Assembly: GCF_014205225.1 (NCBI RefSeq)
Contig: NZ_JACHNB010000001.1
Span: forward strand, 7,235,501 to 7,299,500
Length of the DNA stretch: 64,000 nt
From: Actinoplanes octamycinicus
GTDB lineage: Bacteria; Actinomycetota; Actinomycetes; Mycobacteriales; Micromonosporaceae
Direction of reading: 5' to 3'
Part shown: piece after piece, positions 25,628 through 34,056 of the stretch
Numbering within the stretch: position 1 is the stretch's first letter
How the letters are laid out: each line of letters begins with the position of its first letter
The notes under the pieces: model-generated
Told to the model about the DNA's origin: nothing
The model's input: only the letters and a program-made list of their open reading frames with translations
Database searches by the model: none
Position numbers and translations under genes: made by a program

Positions 25628-26167
25628 GTGTCACCCAGAGCTGTGCACCGTCGCGTGTCGCAAACCATCGCCGTCCTCCTCGCGGCGGCGGCGGCCGTGT
25701 TCGCGATCCAGACTTCGGCCGGCGCCACGGCGCGCGGCCACAAGTGCAAGGTGGCCGTCACCGAGGGAAGCCGGCAGATGGTCCAGTGCCTGGACTTCAA
25801 CGTGTTCTGGAACAGCGAGGGGGACCTGGCTGTGCAGACGCTCGGCGCATCCATCTGTCAGCCCCCGGGCGGCGATCCGGTGCCGTGCGCCGGGATCAGG
25901 CAGCTCGTCACGCTCTATGCGACGAACACTGTCCCCAGCAACCCGGACGACGACTCGACGACCCGGACCCAGGTGTGCGGGTGGCGCGGTGGTAACGGGT
26001 GTCCCCGAGGCCGGTTCTTCGGCTACTCCTCGGGTGGCTACTGCCACCGGACCCTCACCTATGTGGCCCGGATCCGGACCACCGTCGACATGCCGGGCAC
26101 CGGATCCCCGTTCACCAGGGTGTTCGAGAACAGAATCTCGGGCACGGACATCTGCTACACCCCCTGA
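25628..26167 (+). CDS. secreted cysteine-containing protein of unknown function
   Basis: This 179-residue protein has a signal peptide (VSPRAVHRRVSQTIAVLLAA...ATARG). The mature part has several cysteines (HKCKVA, VQCLD, ICQPPG, PCAGI, VCGWR, CPRG, YCHR, ICYTP), likely forming disulfides, and no recognised domain. GTG 25628 is preferred because AGGAAGG lies eight bases upstream. A strong hairpin follows the stop. Confidence 0.7.
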   Translation: MSPRAVHRRVSQTIAVLLAAAAAVFAIQTSAGATARGHKCKVAVTEGSRQMVQCLDFNVFWNSEGDLAVQTLGASICQPPGGDPVPCAGIRQLVTLYATNTVPSNPDDDSTTRTQVCGWRGGNGCPRGRFFGYSSGGYCHRTLTYVARIRTTVDMPGTGSPFTRVFENRISGTDICYTP

Positions 26168-26179
26168 CCACTTTCCCGC

Positions 26180-26214
26180 GACCGGCCGGGTGTCACGGGG
26201 ACACCCGGCCGGTC
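26180..26214. terminator. bidirectional terminator, 15-bp perfect stem
   Basis: GACCGGCCGGGTGTC (26180-26194) pairs fully with GACACCCGGCCGGTC (26200-26214) around ACGGG. It sits between the converging stops of the secreted protein (26167) and the HTH membrane protein (26193) and overlaps the last codons of the latter. Confidence 0.85.
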
Positions 26215-27176
26215 GGCGTCTCCACCAGGATCGGGTCGTCGACGCGCAGCTGGAAGTCGTGCGGGCGGCCGCCGACCTGGAAGGTCAGCTCCGAGTGGGC
26301 GCTGGTGTGCTGGGCGACGAACCGGTAGAGGTGCCGGCAGGCGCCCTGGTCCACGGAGAGCTCCCGGTCGTAGGAGGCCTGATAGTCCGGCGGCCGGCTG
26401 TCCTGCACCCGGACCCGGATCGTGGTGGCGCGATCGGCGGCGGCGCTGAACGCGAGAGCGTAGGACCGGCCCGCCACCAGCGCGACGTCGCTCTTGACGA
26501 TGATGACGTCGCCGGGGCGGGCGGCGCCCGAGGTGACGTCGGCCCGGAACCGGCGGCCGTCGCCGCTGAGCCTGGCCACGGCCGGCTTGTTGACCCACCA
26601 GGAGCCGCCCTGCTGCCCGGCGGGAGGCAGCCGGAGGACGTCCTGACCGGCCGGCGCCGCCGCTCCCGGAGCGAGGCAGGTGTCGGCCGCCTCGGCGTCC
26701 GGCCCGGCGGGCCCGGCCGGCCGGTGGATCGCCCAGCCCGCCGCGACGCCGGCGGCGAAGATGACGACGGCCGCCACCGGCAGGGTCAGCCGGTGGCGCG
26801 GTCGAGGCGGCTGCTCGGGGACCGGCTCCGCGGACTGTTCCGGCGTCGCCAGGCCGCACCAGAGCTGCCGCCACACCTCCAGCTCGGCGGCGATGGCCGG
26901 CTCGTCCAGGCCGTCCGCGATCAGGCAGGCCGCCACATACGACTCGACGAACTCCAGGCGTGGCAGCCGGGGCAACCGCTTCCCGCCGAGCACCTCCGAG
27001 GTGGTGCTTGGGGAGAGCGGGTCCAGCCGGTGCCCGTCCGGCACGTCGGCGATCCGCTTTCCGGCGATCCGCTGGAGCTGCCGGAGCGACGGGTCACCGG
27101 CACGCACCCGGAGCCGGCGCAGCTCAGCGACGAAGTCCTCGGCCGTCCCCACTGTCCGCACTGCCACGGCATGCAC
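26193..27176 (-). CDS. helix-turn-helix membrane protein with extracellular domain
   Basis: This ~327-residue protein starts with a helical HTH-like region (DFVAELRRLRVRAGDPSLRQLQRIAGK...LSPSTTSEVLGGKRLPRLPRLEFVESYVAAC) as in actinomycete XRE-type proteins. A single membrane helix follows (LTLPVAAVVIFAAGVAAGWAI, about 132-152), then an extracytoplasmic beta-rich domain of ~170 residues. The layout fits a membrane regulator that senses outside conditions. The start is uncertain: several in-frame GTGs (27176, 27167, 27161, 27152) lie close together, none with a strong ribosome site. Confidence 0.65.
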   Translation of the reverse strand: MHAVAVRTVGTAEDFVAELRRLRVRAGDPSLRQLQRIAGKRIADVPDGHRLDPLSPSTTSEVLGGKRLPRLPRLEFVESYVAACLIADGLDEPAIAAELEVWRQLWCGLATPEQSAEPVPEQPPRPRHRLTLPVAAVVIFAAGVAAGWAIHRPAGPAGPDAEAADTCLAPGAAAPAGQDVLRLPPAGQQGGSWWVNKPAVARLSGDGRRFRADVTSGAARPGDVIIVKSDVALVAGRSYALAFSAAADRATTIRVRVQDSRPPDYQASYDRELSVDQGACRHLYRFVAQHTSAHSELTFQVGGRPHDFQLRVDDPILVETPTGRVSP

Positions 27177-27282
27177 GTTAATCGATGGCCGCCAGGGCTC
27201 CGCCTTTTGGATCATGACAGGAGCGGAAACTCTGACTTTCGGCGGATGTCGCCGGGCAAGGTGATCGCTACGGTCCCTGCTC

Positions 27283-27393
27283 ATGGACGCGATCAAGGCC
27301 TGGCACGTGATGCTGCTGCTGCCGTGCACCGCCGTGGTGGTCGCGCTCGGCGTCACCGCGGTGGTGCTGATCGTCAAGGCCCGGCGGCGCTGA
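27283..27393 (+). CDS. 36-residue single-helix membrane peptide
   Basis: MDAIKAWHVMLLLPCTAVVVALGVTAVVLIVKARRR is 36 residues, quoted here only as its start MDAIKAWHVM and end VLIVKARRR. The central ~24 residues form one membrane helix, with a basic cytoplasmic tail. It ends in TGATG, overlapping the ABC ATPase start. TACGGT (27269-27274) lies eight bases upstream of the ATG, so the gene could be leaderless. Its tight coupling suggests a small subunit or regulator of the ABC transporter. Confidence 0.55.
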   Translation: MDAIKAWHVMLLLPCTAVVVALGVTAVVLIVKARRR

Positions 27394-28265
27394 TGATCGA
27401 GACCAAGGCACTGACCAAGAGCTACCGGCGGGTGACCGCGATCCGGGACGTGTCGTTCACCGCCACGCCCGGCCGGGTCACCGGGCTGGTCGGGCTGAAC
27501 GGCTCCGGCAAGAGCACCACGCTGCGGATCCTGCTCGGGCTCAGCCGAGCCACCAGCGGCGCCGCGCTGATCAACGGCAAGCGCTACCACCAGCTGCGGC
27601 ATCCGCTGCGGCAGGTCGGCGCGGTCCTCGAACAGGGCCTGGCCCATCCCGGCCAGACCGGGTACACCCACCTGGTCACCCAGGCGCTGCTCAGCGGCAC
27701 CTCGCGGAGCCGGGTCAAGGAGCTGCTCAGCTTCGTCGGGCTGGACGGGGCGGCGGCGAAACGGACCGGCGACTACTCGCTCGGCATGCGGCAGCGGCTG
27801 TCCGTGGCGACCGCGCTGCTCGGCGAGCCCGACGTGCTGATCCTCGACGAGGCGGCCAACGGCCTCGACCCGTCCGGCATGGCGTGGCTGCGCGAACTGC
27901 TGCGCGAGCACGCCGCCCGGGGCGGCACCGTGCTGATCTCCAGTCACCTGCTGAGCGAGCTGGAGCAGGTCGCCGACGACGTGGTGGTGATCGGCCGCGG
28001 CGAGATCCTGCACGCCGGCCCGCTCGCCGGGCTGATCGGCGGCACCCGGCTGCGGGTCCGCGGCGGCAACCCGCAGCTGCTGTGGCAGGCCTTCGAACGG
28101 TACGGCGGCACCGTCACCACCGACGGCCAGGTGCTCTACGTCTCCGGGCTGACCGCGGAGCACGCCGGCGACATCGCGCTGCACGTCCAGGTGCCGGTCT
28201 ACGAGCTGGTCACCGAGACACCCCACCTCGAAGACGTCTTCCTGAGCCTGGCGGGGGAATCATGA
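27393..28265 (+). CDS. ABC transporter ATP-binding protein
   Basis: This 290-residue ATPase has Walker A GLNGSGKST, signature SLGMRQRLS, Walker B VLILDEAANGLDP and the switch His in SSHLL. It resembles the BcrA/NatA type that pairs with one small permease. The start overlaps the 36-residue ORF; the end overlaps the permease by four bases (ATGA). The substrate is unknown. Confidence 0.93.
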   Translation: MIETKALTKSYRRVTAIRDVSFTATPGRVTGLVGLNGSGKSTTLRILLGLSRATSGAALINGKRYHQLRHPLRQVGAVLEQGLAHPGQTGYTHLVTQALLSGTSRSRVKELLSFVGLDGAAAKRTGDYSLGMRQRLSVATALLGEPDVLILDEAANGLDPSGMAWLRELLREHAARGGTVLISSHLLSELEQVADDVVVIGRGEILHAGPLAGLIGGTRLRVRGGNPQLLWQAFERYGGTVTTDGQVLYVSGLTAEHAGDIALHVQVPVYELVTETPHLEDVFLSLAGES

Positions 28266-28867
28266 TCGCCGTGCTGCGCAGCGAGCTGTACCGCACCCTG
28301 ACCGTGCCGGCCTCGCTGATCGCGCTGGCCGGCTTCGGTTTGCTGGCGGCCCTCACCGGCTGGTTCGACGAGGACTTCTGGTCGTTGCTGGCCGCGCTCG
28401 GCACGTTCAGCACCGCCGTGATGGTCACCGCCCAGCACTACCAGCACCGCACCGCCCTGCTGGTCTTCCTCGGCCGGCCGCAGCGGCTGACCGTGCTGGC
28501 CGTGCAGTGCGTGGTGGCGGTCCTGATCGGTGTCCTGCTGGTCGCGGTCAGCGGCATCACCGTGCTGCGCAGCGGCGAGGGCAGCGAGCAGTACTTCACC
28601 ACGCTGGCCGCCACCCCATTGATCGCGGTGTTCGGTGTCGCGAACGCGACCATCGTCCGCCGCCCGCTCTGGCTGCTGGTCGGCTACCTCGGCTGGCTGG
28701 TCTTCGCCGAGGGCCTGATCGGCCGGCTGGAGTCGCCGCTGCCGTTCAGCAGCTTCCTGATGGCCTCGGCCGGCGACCCGCGCGCCCTGTTCGCGCTGGC
28801 CTGCTGGACCGGCGCCGCCCTGCCGGTGGCCGCCTGGTCGATCAGCCGCGACCTGTCCGGCGACTGA
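28262..28867 (+). CDS. ABC transporter permease subunit (small)
   Basis: This 201-residue protein has about six membrane helices (SLIALAGFGLLAAL, VVAVLIGVLLVAVSG and others). It begins with a short cytoplasmic SELYRTLT segment, as in ABC-2 type permeases, and is shorter than most. It is translationally coupled to the ATPase. Function is inferred from the operon. Confidence 0.85.
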   Translation: MIAVLRSELYRTLTVPASLIALAGFGLLAALTGWFDEDFWSLLAALGTFSTAVMVTAQHYQHRTALLVFLGRPQRLTVLAVQCVVAVLIGVLLVAVSGITVLRSGEGSEQYFTTLAATPLIAVFGVANATIVRRPLWLLVGYLGWLVFAEGLIGRLESPLPFSSFLMASAGDPRALFALACWTGAALPVAAWSISRDLSGD

Positions 28868-28882
28868 ACCGCCGGCACGGCC

Positions 28883-30013
28883 TCAGCCACCGGTCCGGGC
28901 GCGGTGCCGGGCGGCGTCGACGATGTCCGGGCGCAGCAGATGCCCGAAGCCGGCCTTGTCCAGCCGCAGCGCCAGCCCTTCCCGGTTGGTGCCCAGGTCA
29001 GCCGCGGCCGCGTCCAGCTGCCAGTCGTGGGCGGCCAGCCGGGACAGCAGATGGCCGCGACGGGTCTGGGCCGCCGACAGGCGGAAGGTCTTGAGGTACG
29101 CCACCCGCCCGCCCCGATCCGTGATCAGCTCACCGATGTGGTTCTCGGCGGCCGGGTCGAACGCCGGCCGGAACCGGGAGAGCGTGAACCGTCCCATCCG
29201 CTGCACCCGGCTGACCGTGAGCCGCTGCCCGTCGAGGAGCGGGCCGGCCGCCGCCCCCTCGGCGCGCGCCCGGGCGACCCGCGCCCGCAGCTCACCGAGG
29301 TCGCCGATCCCGGTGTCGTCGAGACGCACCGGCGCCTCGACGACCGCCGGCGACCAGAACGCGTTCTGGTACAGCAGCTCGCCGTAGAAGTCCTGCAGCA
29401 GCGTCGGATGCAGGGCGCGGTAGTCGTCCGGGTGCGGGACCACGAACGCCGCCGCCAGGTCGCCGCCGACGTACAGAAGCATGCCGCACTGATCCGGATG
29501 GATCTCGAAGATCCGCAACGCGTCGTCGAGCCCGGACACCGCGGACCCGGCGTAGCTGGTCTCGATCCGCGGCGACAGCCCGCGGGTGACCGCCTGCCGC
29601 GTCCACTCCTGCCAGGCGATCGGCGGCCCGCCGAAGTGCAGCGCCAGGTAACCCTCCAGGGCCAGGTGCAGCGGCAGGAACCGTAGCCGCAGCCGGTCCT
29701 CGCGGCGTGCCATCCGCCGCCGGAACGCCAGCCGGATGCCCTCCGGCTCCGCGCCGCCGGCCGGCTCACGCAGCTGGGTGCCGTAGGCCGCGGCCGGCGA
29801 CGCGTCGGTGGTCCAGGTGGCCACGAAGGCGTGCGGGACATAGGCGACGTACGCGGTCCGCGGCCGCACCTCGACGATCGACAGCTCCTCGCTGCCGTAG
29901 AGGCGCGCGTGCAGCCGCAGGTCCACGATCGGCTCCGCCCGCAGCAGCGGGACCAGCCGGATCGCGCCCCACGGCTGGGCCGGCCCGGTGCTCAGCCCGG
30001 CCAGGTCGATCAC
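28883..30013 (-). CDS. ARPP-like protein, partner of TROVE-vWA protein
   Basis: This 376-residue soluble protein begins IDLAGLSTGPAQPWGAIRLVPLLR. It resembles, from memory, ARPP-type domains (associated with ADP-ribosylglycohydrolase and rhodanese-phosphatase proteins), whose role is not known. The C-terminal part (TDRGGRVAYLKTFRLSAAQTRRGHLLSRLAAHDWQLDAAAADLG) contains a helix-turn-helix-like stretch. GTG 30013 overlaps the stop of the TROVE-vWA gene (GTGA), so both are made together. The family call needs an HMM search. Confidence 0.5.
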   Translation of the reverse strand: MIDLAGLSTGPAQPWGAIRLVPLLRAEPIVDLRLHARLYGSEELSIVEVRPRTAYVAYVPHAFVATWTTDASPAAAYGTQLREPAGGAEPEGIRLAFRRRMARREDRLRLRFLPLHLALEGYLALHFGGPPIAWQEWTRQAVTRGLSPRIETSYAGSAVSGLDDALRIFEIHPDQCGMLLYVGGDLAAAFVVPHPDDYRALHPTLLQDFYGELLYQNAFWSPAVVEAPVRLDDTGIGDLGELRARVARARAEGAAAGPLLDGQRLTVSRVQRMGRFTLSRFRPAFDPAAENHIGELITDRGGRVAYLKTFRLSAAQTRRGHLLSRLAAHDWQLDAAAADLGTNREGLALRLDKAGFGHLLRPDIVDAARHRARTGG

Positions 30014-31431
30014 GCCGCCACCTCCTCGAGGAACCGCTCGACCCGGGCGGCCAGATGCCCGCGCAGCTCGTCGAAGCCGGCGTCGCCGGTGGCGAACCGG
30101 CCCAGCTCGACCAGGGCCGCCGCGTCCTCGGCGTCGCGCAACCCGACCGTGGCGACGCCCGGGCCCAGCCGGCGCACGTCGAAGGTCCCCGCGTCGTAGA
30201 CCGGGTTGAGATGCACGACGCTGGTGGCCTGCGCCGGGTCGAGCCGGGTCCGCCACACCCGCAGCACCTCGCCGGCCAGCCCGGGCGGGTCGTTGTCCCA
30301 GCCGTCCGAGACGATCACCAGCCGGTCCGGCCGGTGCTCCAGGCCGTCGAGGATCCGCTCCCCCAGCCCGGTCGCGCCGATCGGATGCACCAGCAGCGGG
30401 TCGCCGCGGTGGTGCAGCCACAGCCCGGTGTAGTCGGCGGCGAGCGCCTCCAGCAGGTAGTGGGTGGCCAGCGCGACGGCGAGCGGCCGGCGGCGCTTCA
30501 CTCCGGACCCGGCCGCCGAGTAGCTGTCGTCGAGGACCGCGACCACCCGCCCCCAGGTGCCGGCCTGCCGCCGCGCGGCCCGGCGGGCGGCCGAGCGCAG
30601 CGCCGCGGTCAGCTCGTCGCGGCGGCGGGCGCGCTCCGGGCGGGGCAGCGACAGCGCGTAGACCGCGAGCCGGGTCAGCGGCACCCGGGCCAGGTCCATG
30701 GCGACCTCGGCCACCTCGTGCCGGGCCGCACCGGCCTGCAGCCGCAGCCGCTCCCCCTCGGTCAGCCGGGGCGCGATCCCGGACAGGAACCGGGCCCGGT
30801 CGAGCCCGCGCTTGGCGGCCAGGCCCTCGGCGACCGTGTACGGCAGCTCGTAGAGCGCCCGCTGCTCGTAGTGGGCGCGCCGCCACGTCTCCAGGATCGG
30901 CGTCGCGTAGTGCTTGGCCCGGCGCCAGTCGAACAGCGCGGTGCCGACCTCGCCGGGCAGCGTCAGATGCGCGTGCCGGGCGGCGGTGGACAGCCCGCGC
31001 CGGTACTTGATCGCGTCGAACGCCGGGTCCGGCCGGGCCGCCACCCAGTCGCGCACGATGGCCCGGGTGCGCCGATTGTTGACGCCGAGCCGGCGCAGCT
31101 CGTCGAAGAGGCCGTAGACCCGCTGCGGCGGCAACGACCGGAGCCGGGCCCCGATCAGCCGGCCCTCCACGACGCGCTGCTCGCCGGTGGCCTCCCGCGC
31201 GGTGCGCAGCAGGTTGCTGACGATCATCGCGGCGTTCGCGTGGTTGATGTCCAGGGCGAGCGTCGCGGCGTACAGGTCGCGGTAGTTGCCCAGCACGTAC
31301 TCGTGCAGGAACCGCAGCGACATGCGCTGCTGCCCCGCTCCGGAGTGGAACTCGCGCTGGGCCGTCGAGGCGATCGCCGCGTTGACGAACATGATCACGT
31401 CTTCGCACGCCAGCCGCGCCGCCCGGTCCAT
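30010..31431 (-). CDS. Ro60-like TROVE-vWA domain protein
   Basis: This 473-residue protein has two parts. The first ~300 residues are helical and carry a stretch (RAIVRDWVAA...AIKYRRGLSTAARHAHL) that matches the TROVE pattern of Ro60/Rsr, which binds misfolded and Y RNAs as a ring of helical repeats. The C-terminal part is a von Willebrand A domain with MIDAS residues DDSYS, GATGLG and SDGWDN, although the first is a variant. Bacterial Ro proteins act with Y RNAs in RNA quality control. ATG 31431 follows AGGAGG at short spacing; 31470 and 31392 are alternatives. No Y RNA was identified in 31432-31661, but it was not searched with a model. Confidence 0.65.
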   Translation of the reverse strand: MDRAARLACEDVIMFVNAAIASTAQREFHSGAGQQRMSLRFLHEYVLGNYRDLYAATLALDINHANAAMIVSNLLRTAREATGEQRVVEGRLIGARLRSLPPQRVYGLFDELRRLGVNNRRTRAIVRDWVAARPDPAFDAIKYRRGLSTAARHAHLTLPGEVGTALFDWRRAKHYATPILETWRRAHYEQRALYELPYTVAEGLAAKRGLDRARFLSGIAPRLTEGERLRLQAGAARHEVAEVAMDLARVPLTRLAVYALSLPRPERARRRDELTAALRSAARRAARRQAGTWGRVVAVLDDSYSAAGSGVKRRRPLAVALATHYLLEALAADYTGLWLHHRGDPLLVHPIGATGLGERILDGLEHRPDRLVIVSDGWDNDPPGLAGEVLRVWRTRLDPAQATSVVHLNPVYDAGTFDVRRLGPGVATVGLRDAEDAAALVELGRFATGDAGFDELRGHLAARVERFLEEVAA

Positions 31432-31661
31432 GCCCCTCCTTGGTCGAGGCCGGCCGGGGAATAGGGGCACGAACGGCGAAGAATCGCTTCAGAGGCGGGT
31501 TTCGGAAGTCGTACCGGAGTCCCGCGGCCGGCCCGGTCACGATACCCACCACGATCCACTCGCCGCGACGCAGATACCGATCGCCCGACTATTGACCGCC
31601 TTCGATGAAAACGTGAGGATCACTCTCAACCTCGCGTGACGACACGAAGGATCGACGGCCC

Positions 31662-32438
31662 ATGCGCGCCCACCGCACCCTCGCCCGGATCGGCACCGCG
31701 TCCGCCCTCACCCTCCTCCTGCTCGCCGTCTCGGCCTCCCCGGCCCTGGCCGACCCGCCGCACAACCTGCCGCAGAACGCCGGCGGCTACGAGCAGTCCT
31801 TCTCCCCCGCCTACGACTACGACACCGACGGCTGCTACGCGACCGCCGCGATCGGCCCGGACGGCACGCTCAACGGCGGCCTGAAGACCACCGGCGCGGT
31901 CAACGGCAACTGCCGCGACCGCGCCGACCTGGACAACTCGCAGACCTACGCCCGCTCGAAGTGCAACAACGGCTGGTGCGCGATCGTCTACGCCAGCTAC
32001 TTCGAGAAGGACCAGGCACTCCCGGGCAGCGGCCTGGGCGGGCACCGCCACGACTGGGAGCACGTGATCTCCTGGGTGAATCAGGCGGCGAACCAGGTCG
32101 ACTACGTCACCACCACGCAGCACAGCTCGCGGGTCACCTACCCCCGCGCGCAGGTGCGGTTCGACGGCAGCCACCCGAAGGTCGTCTACCACAAGGACGG
32201 CCTGTCCACGCACTTCTTCCGGCTGGCCAACAGCAACGACGAGCCGCCGGAGAACCACTACCACGACTGGCGCTATCCGCCGCTGGTCGACTGGAGCGGC
32301 TGGCCCACCGCCGCCCTGCGGGACCGCCTGATGGCCGCCGACTTCGGCTCGGCCACCATCAAGATCAAGGACGGCTCGTTCGAGTCCCTGCTGAACGCCG
32401 CCAAACCCGCCGGGATCACCTTCGATCCGTACGCCTGA
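31662..32438 (+). CDS. secreted necrosis-inducing protein (NPP1/NLP family)
   Basis: This 258-residue protein has a signal peptide ending ASPALA (cut after residue 30). It carries the conserved heptapeptide GHRHDWE (127-133), the hallmark that coordinates the divalent metal needed for membrane damage in Nep1-like proteins. Cysteines at 58, 84, 101 and 106 can form disulfides. NLPs bind plant sphingolipids and cause necrosis in dicots; bacterial members also occur in saprophytes. ATG 31662 is followed by a typical Arg-rich n-region. Confidence 0.92.
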   Translation: MRAHRTLARIGTASALTLLLLAVSASPALADPPHNLPQNAGGYEQSFSPAYDYDTDGCYATAAIGPDGTLNGGLKTTGAVNGNCRDRADLDNSQTYARSKCNNGWCAIVYASYFEKDQALPGSGLGGHRHDWEHVISWVNQAANQVDYVTTTQHSSRVTYPRAQVRFDGSHPKVVYHKDGLSTHFFRLANSNDEPPENHYHDWRYPPLVDWSGWPTAALRDRLMAADFGSATIKIKDGSFESLLNAAKPAGITFDPYA

Positions 32439-32721
32439 CGGTCCTCACCGGGTCACCAGGCCCACGCGATCGCGACCCGGTGGAGTCCGCCGAGCTTGGC
32501 GGACAGGTAGGAAACGTCACGGTGACCAGCTTCGTGGGCCTACCGGGGGCGCCGGCGGCCTCGGCTGAATTCTGGTCCCGTTGTGGTCGATCAGCCTGGC
32601 CGTCGCGCTCACCGGCGATCACGTCCGGCGGCAGCGGAGGTGAACCCGGCCGAACACCGCGCCCAGGATCCGGACGCGGCCTAGACTCGGCAGGTCAGCC
32701 GCACGGCCCGAGGAGGCGACG

Positions 32722-32943
32722 ATGCGTCAGGCCGTATGGCTCGTCGTGGGCCTGATCCTGATGGCGATGGGCGCCCAGGGCGCGATCCGCCTGCTGATCA
32801 ACAAGGATCCCGGCATCCTGCGGTTCCTGCCCGGCGGCTACCTCGTCCAGGTCGCCGGTTACGTCGCCGTGGCGCTGATCGGCCTGCGCCTGGCCCGGCT
32901 CAACCGCGTGCAGCCGGACCCGCGACACGACCGCTACCGCTGA
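32722..32943 (+). CDS. small two-helix membrane protein
   Basis: This 73-residue protein has two hydrophobic helices (AVWLVVGLILMAMGAQGAI and YLVQVAGYVAVALIGLRLA) and a polar Arg-rich tail. The strong ribosome site GAGGAGGCGACG precedes the ATG. No family was recognised. Its stop touches the stop of the convergent DUF3616 gene. Confidence 0.75.
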   Translation: MRQAVWLVVGLILMAMGAQGAIRLLINKDPGILRFLPGGYLVQVAGYVAVALIGLRLARLNRVQPDPRHDRYR

Positions 32944-34020
32944 TCACCGCCGGGGCAGTTTCAGCACGTCGGCGAGGACCGCCCCGTCCGCGGTCAGCCG
33001 GGCCGCCGCCGGGCTGTCGTAGACGACCAGGATCCGGTCGTCGCCGAACATGCTCAGCCCCTCCGCGTGATCGTCCCCCTCGCCGAAGGTCAGCTCCAGC
33101 TCCCGGGTGATCAGCTCGCCGCGCACCACGGCCGGCATCTCGGTGCGGCACGCGCCGTGCCACCGGTGCACCCGCACCGGCCCGTCCAGTGCCATCGTCG
33201 GCCCGGCCAGCACCAGCAGGTCGTCCCCGTCCGGACAGAGGTCGCGGACACCCAGACCGTGCAGATCAAGGACATGTTTACGGTACGGCCGCCCGTCCTC
33301 GAACCGGTGCAGCCGCAGCCGCGCCGGGTCGTCCGCGGTCACGTACGGCCGCAGCTCCAGGACGAACGCCCAGCCGCGCAGCACCGGCCCGCGCAGCCCC
33401 AGGTACACCCGGTCGCCGTGGACCGCGATCCCCTCGATGTCCAGCCCGTTGTCCTTGCCCGGGATCGGCAGGAACGGCGCCAGGTGCTCGTCGTCGCGCA
33501 GCAGCCGGCGCAGGTCGTCCCGGCCGCTGAGCGCCGCGGCCCGATGGGTGACGCCGTCGACCACCATCTCGCGTACCGGGGTGGGCACTCCCCCGACGTC
33601 GGCGACCGGCAGCCGTACCAGAATCTGCCTGTTGTCCTGCCCCTCGACCCGGGCGAGCCGCCGGAGGGCCCGCGGCCCGTCGTGCCGGTCCCGGATCTGT
33701 TTGCGCCGCAGGCTGTGCGAGCCGACCGCCCACAGGAAGTGCCCGGACCGGGCCAGCCCCTCCACGTCGGCCTCCTCGTCGGCGTCCGCCCCGGGCAGCC
33801 GCACCAGGTCACCGAGCCGGAACCGGGCCTCGTCGCCGAACTCGGACGGCCGCTCCGGCGAGTCCGCCAGCAGCCGCTCGACGGTGGCGGTCTCGTCCCC
33901 GGCGATCCAGAGCACCCGCCCGTCGAGCCGGACCGCGGACAGGTTGGTGTGCGTCGCCGCGGCCCGCGAGTCGTCGGAGAACCGCAGCCGCACGGTGAAG
34001 TCGACCGTCATGGTCAACAT
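32944..34020 (-). CDS. DUF3616-family protein
   Basis: This 358-residue soluble protein has repeated beta-strand motifs with propeller features: THTNLSAVRLDGRVLWIAGDETATVERL at the start and DVEGLARSGHFLWAVGSHS, DIEGIAVHGDRVYLGLRGPV and HAEGLSMFGDDRILVVYDS as blades. These ...EG(I/L)... repeats are typical of DUF3616, which has no assigned function. The start 34020 (ATG) or 34011 (ATG) is undecided, since neither has a strong ribosome site. Confidence 0.8.
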   Translation of the reverse strand: MLTMTVDFTVRLRFSDDSRAAATHTNLSAVRLDGRVLWIAGDETATVERLLADSPERPSEFGDEARFRLGDLVRLPGADADEEADVEGLARSGHFLWAVGSHSLRRKQIRDRHDGPRALRRLARVEGQDNRQILVRLPVADVGGVPTPVREMVVDGVTHRAAALSGRDDLRRLLRDDEHLAPFLPIPGKDNGLDIEGIAVHGDRVYLGLRGPVLRGWAFVLELRPYVTADDPARLRLHRFEDGRPYRKHVLDLHGLGVRDLCPDGDDLLVLAGPTMALDGPVRVHRWHGACRTEMPAVVRGELITRELELTFGEGDDHAEGLSMFGDDRILVVYDSPAAARLTADGAVLADVLKLPRR

Positions 34021-34056
34021 CGTGGCACCCGGACGCCCGCTCCGGTGCCGGGCCGG

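Noticed and set aside
28883..31552. 889-codon continuous frame fusing the ARPP-like protein to a second product
   Set aside because: The upstream part is antisense-like Arg/Ala/Gly sequence in another frame of the TROVE-vWA gene; GTG 30013 starts the real protein.
31432..31661. Y RNA or tRNA-like element near the TROVE gene
   Set aside because: A GGTTTCGGA-like T-loop was seen at about 31498-31506, but no complete cloverleaf or YrlA fold could be drawn.
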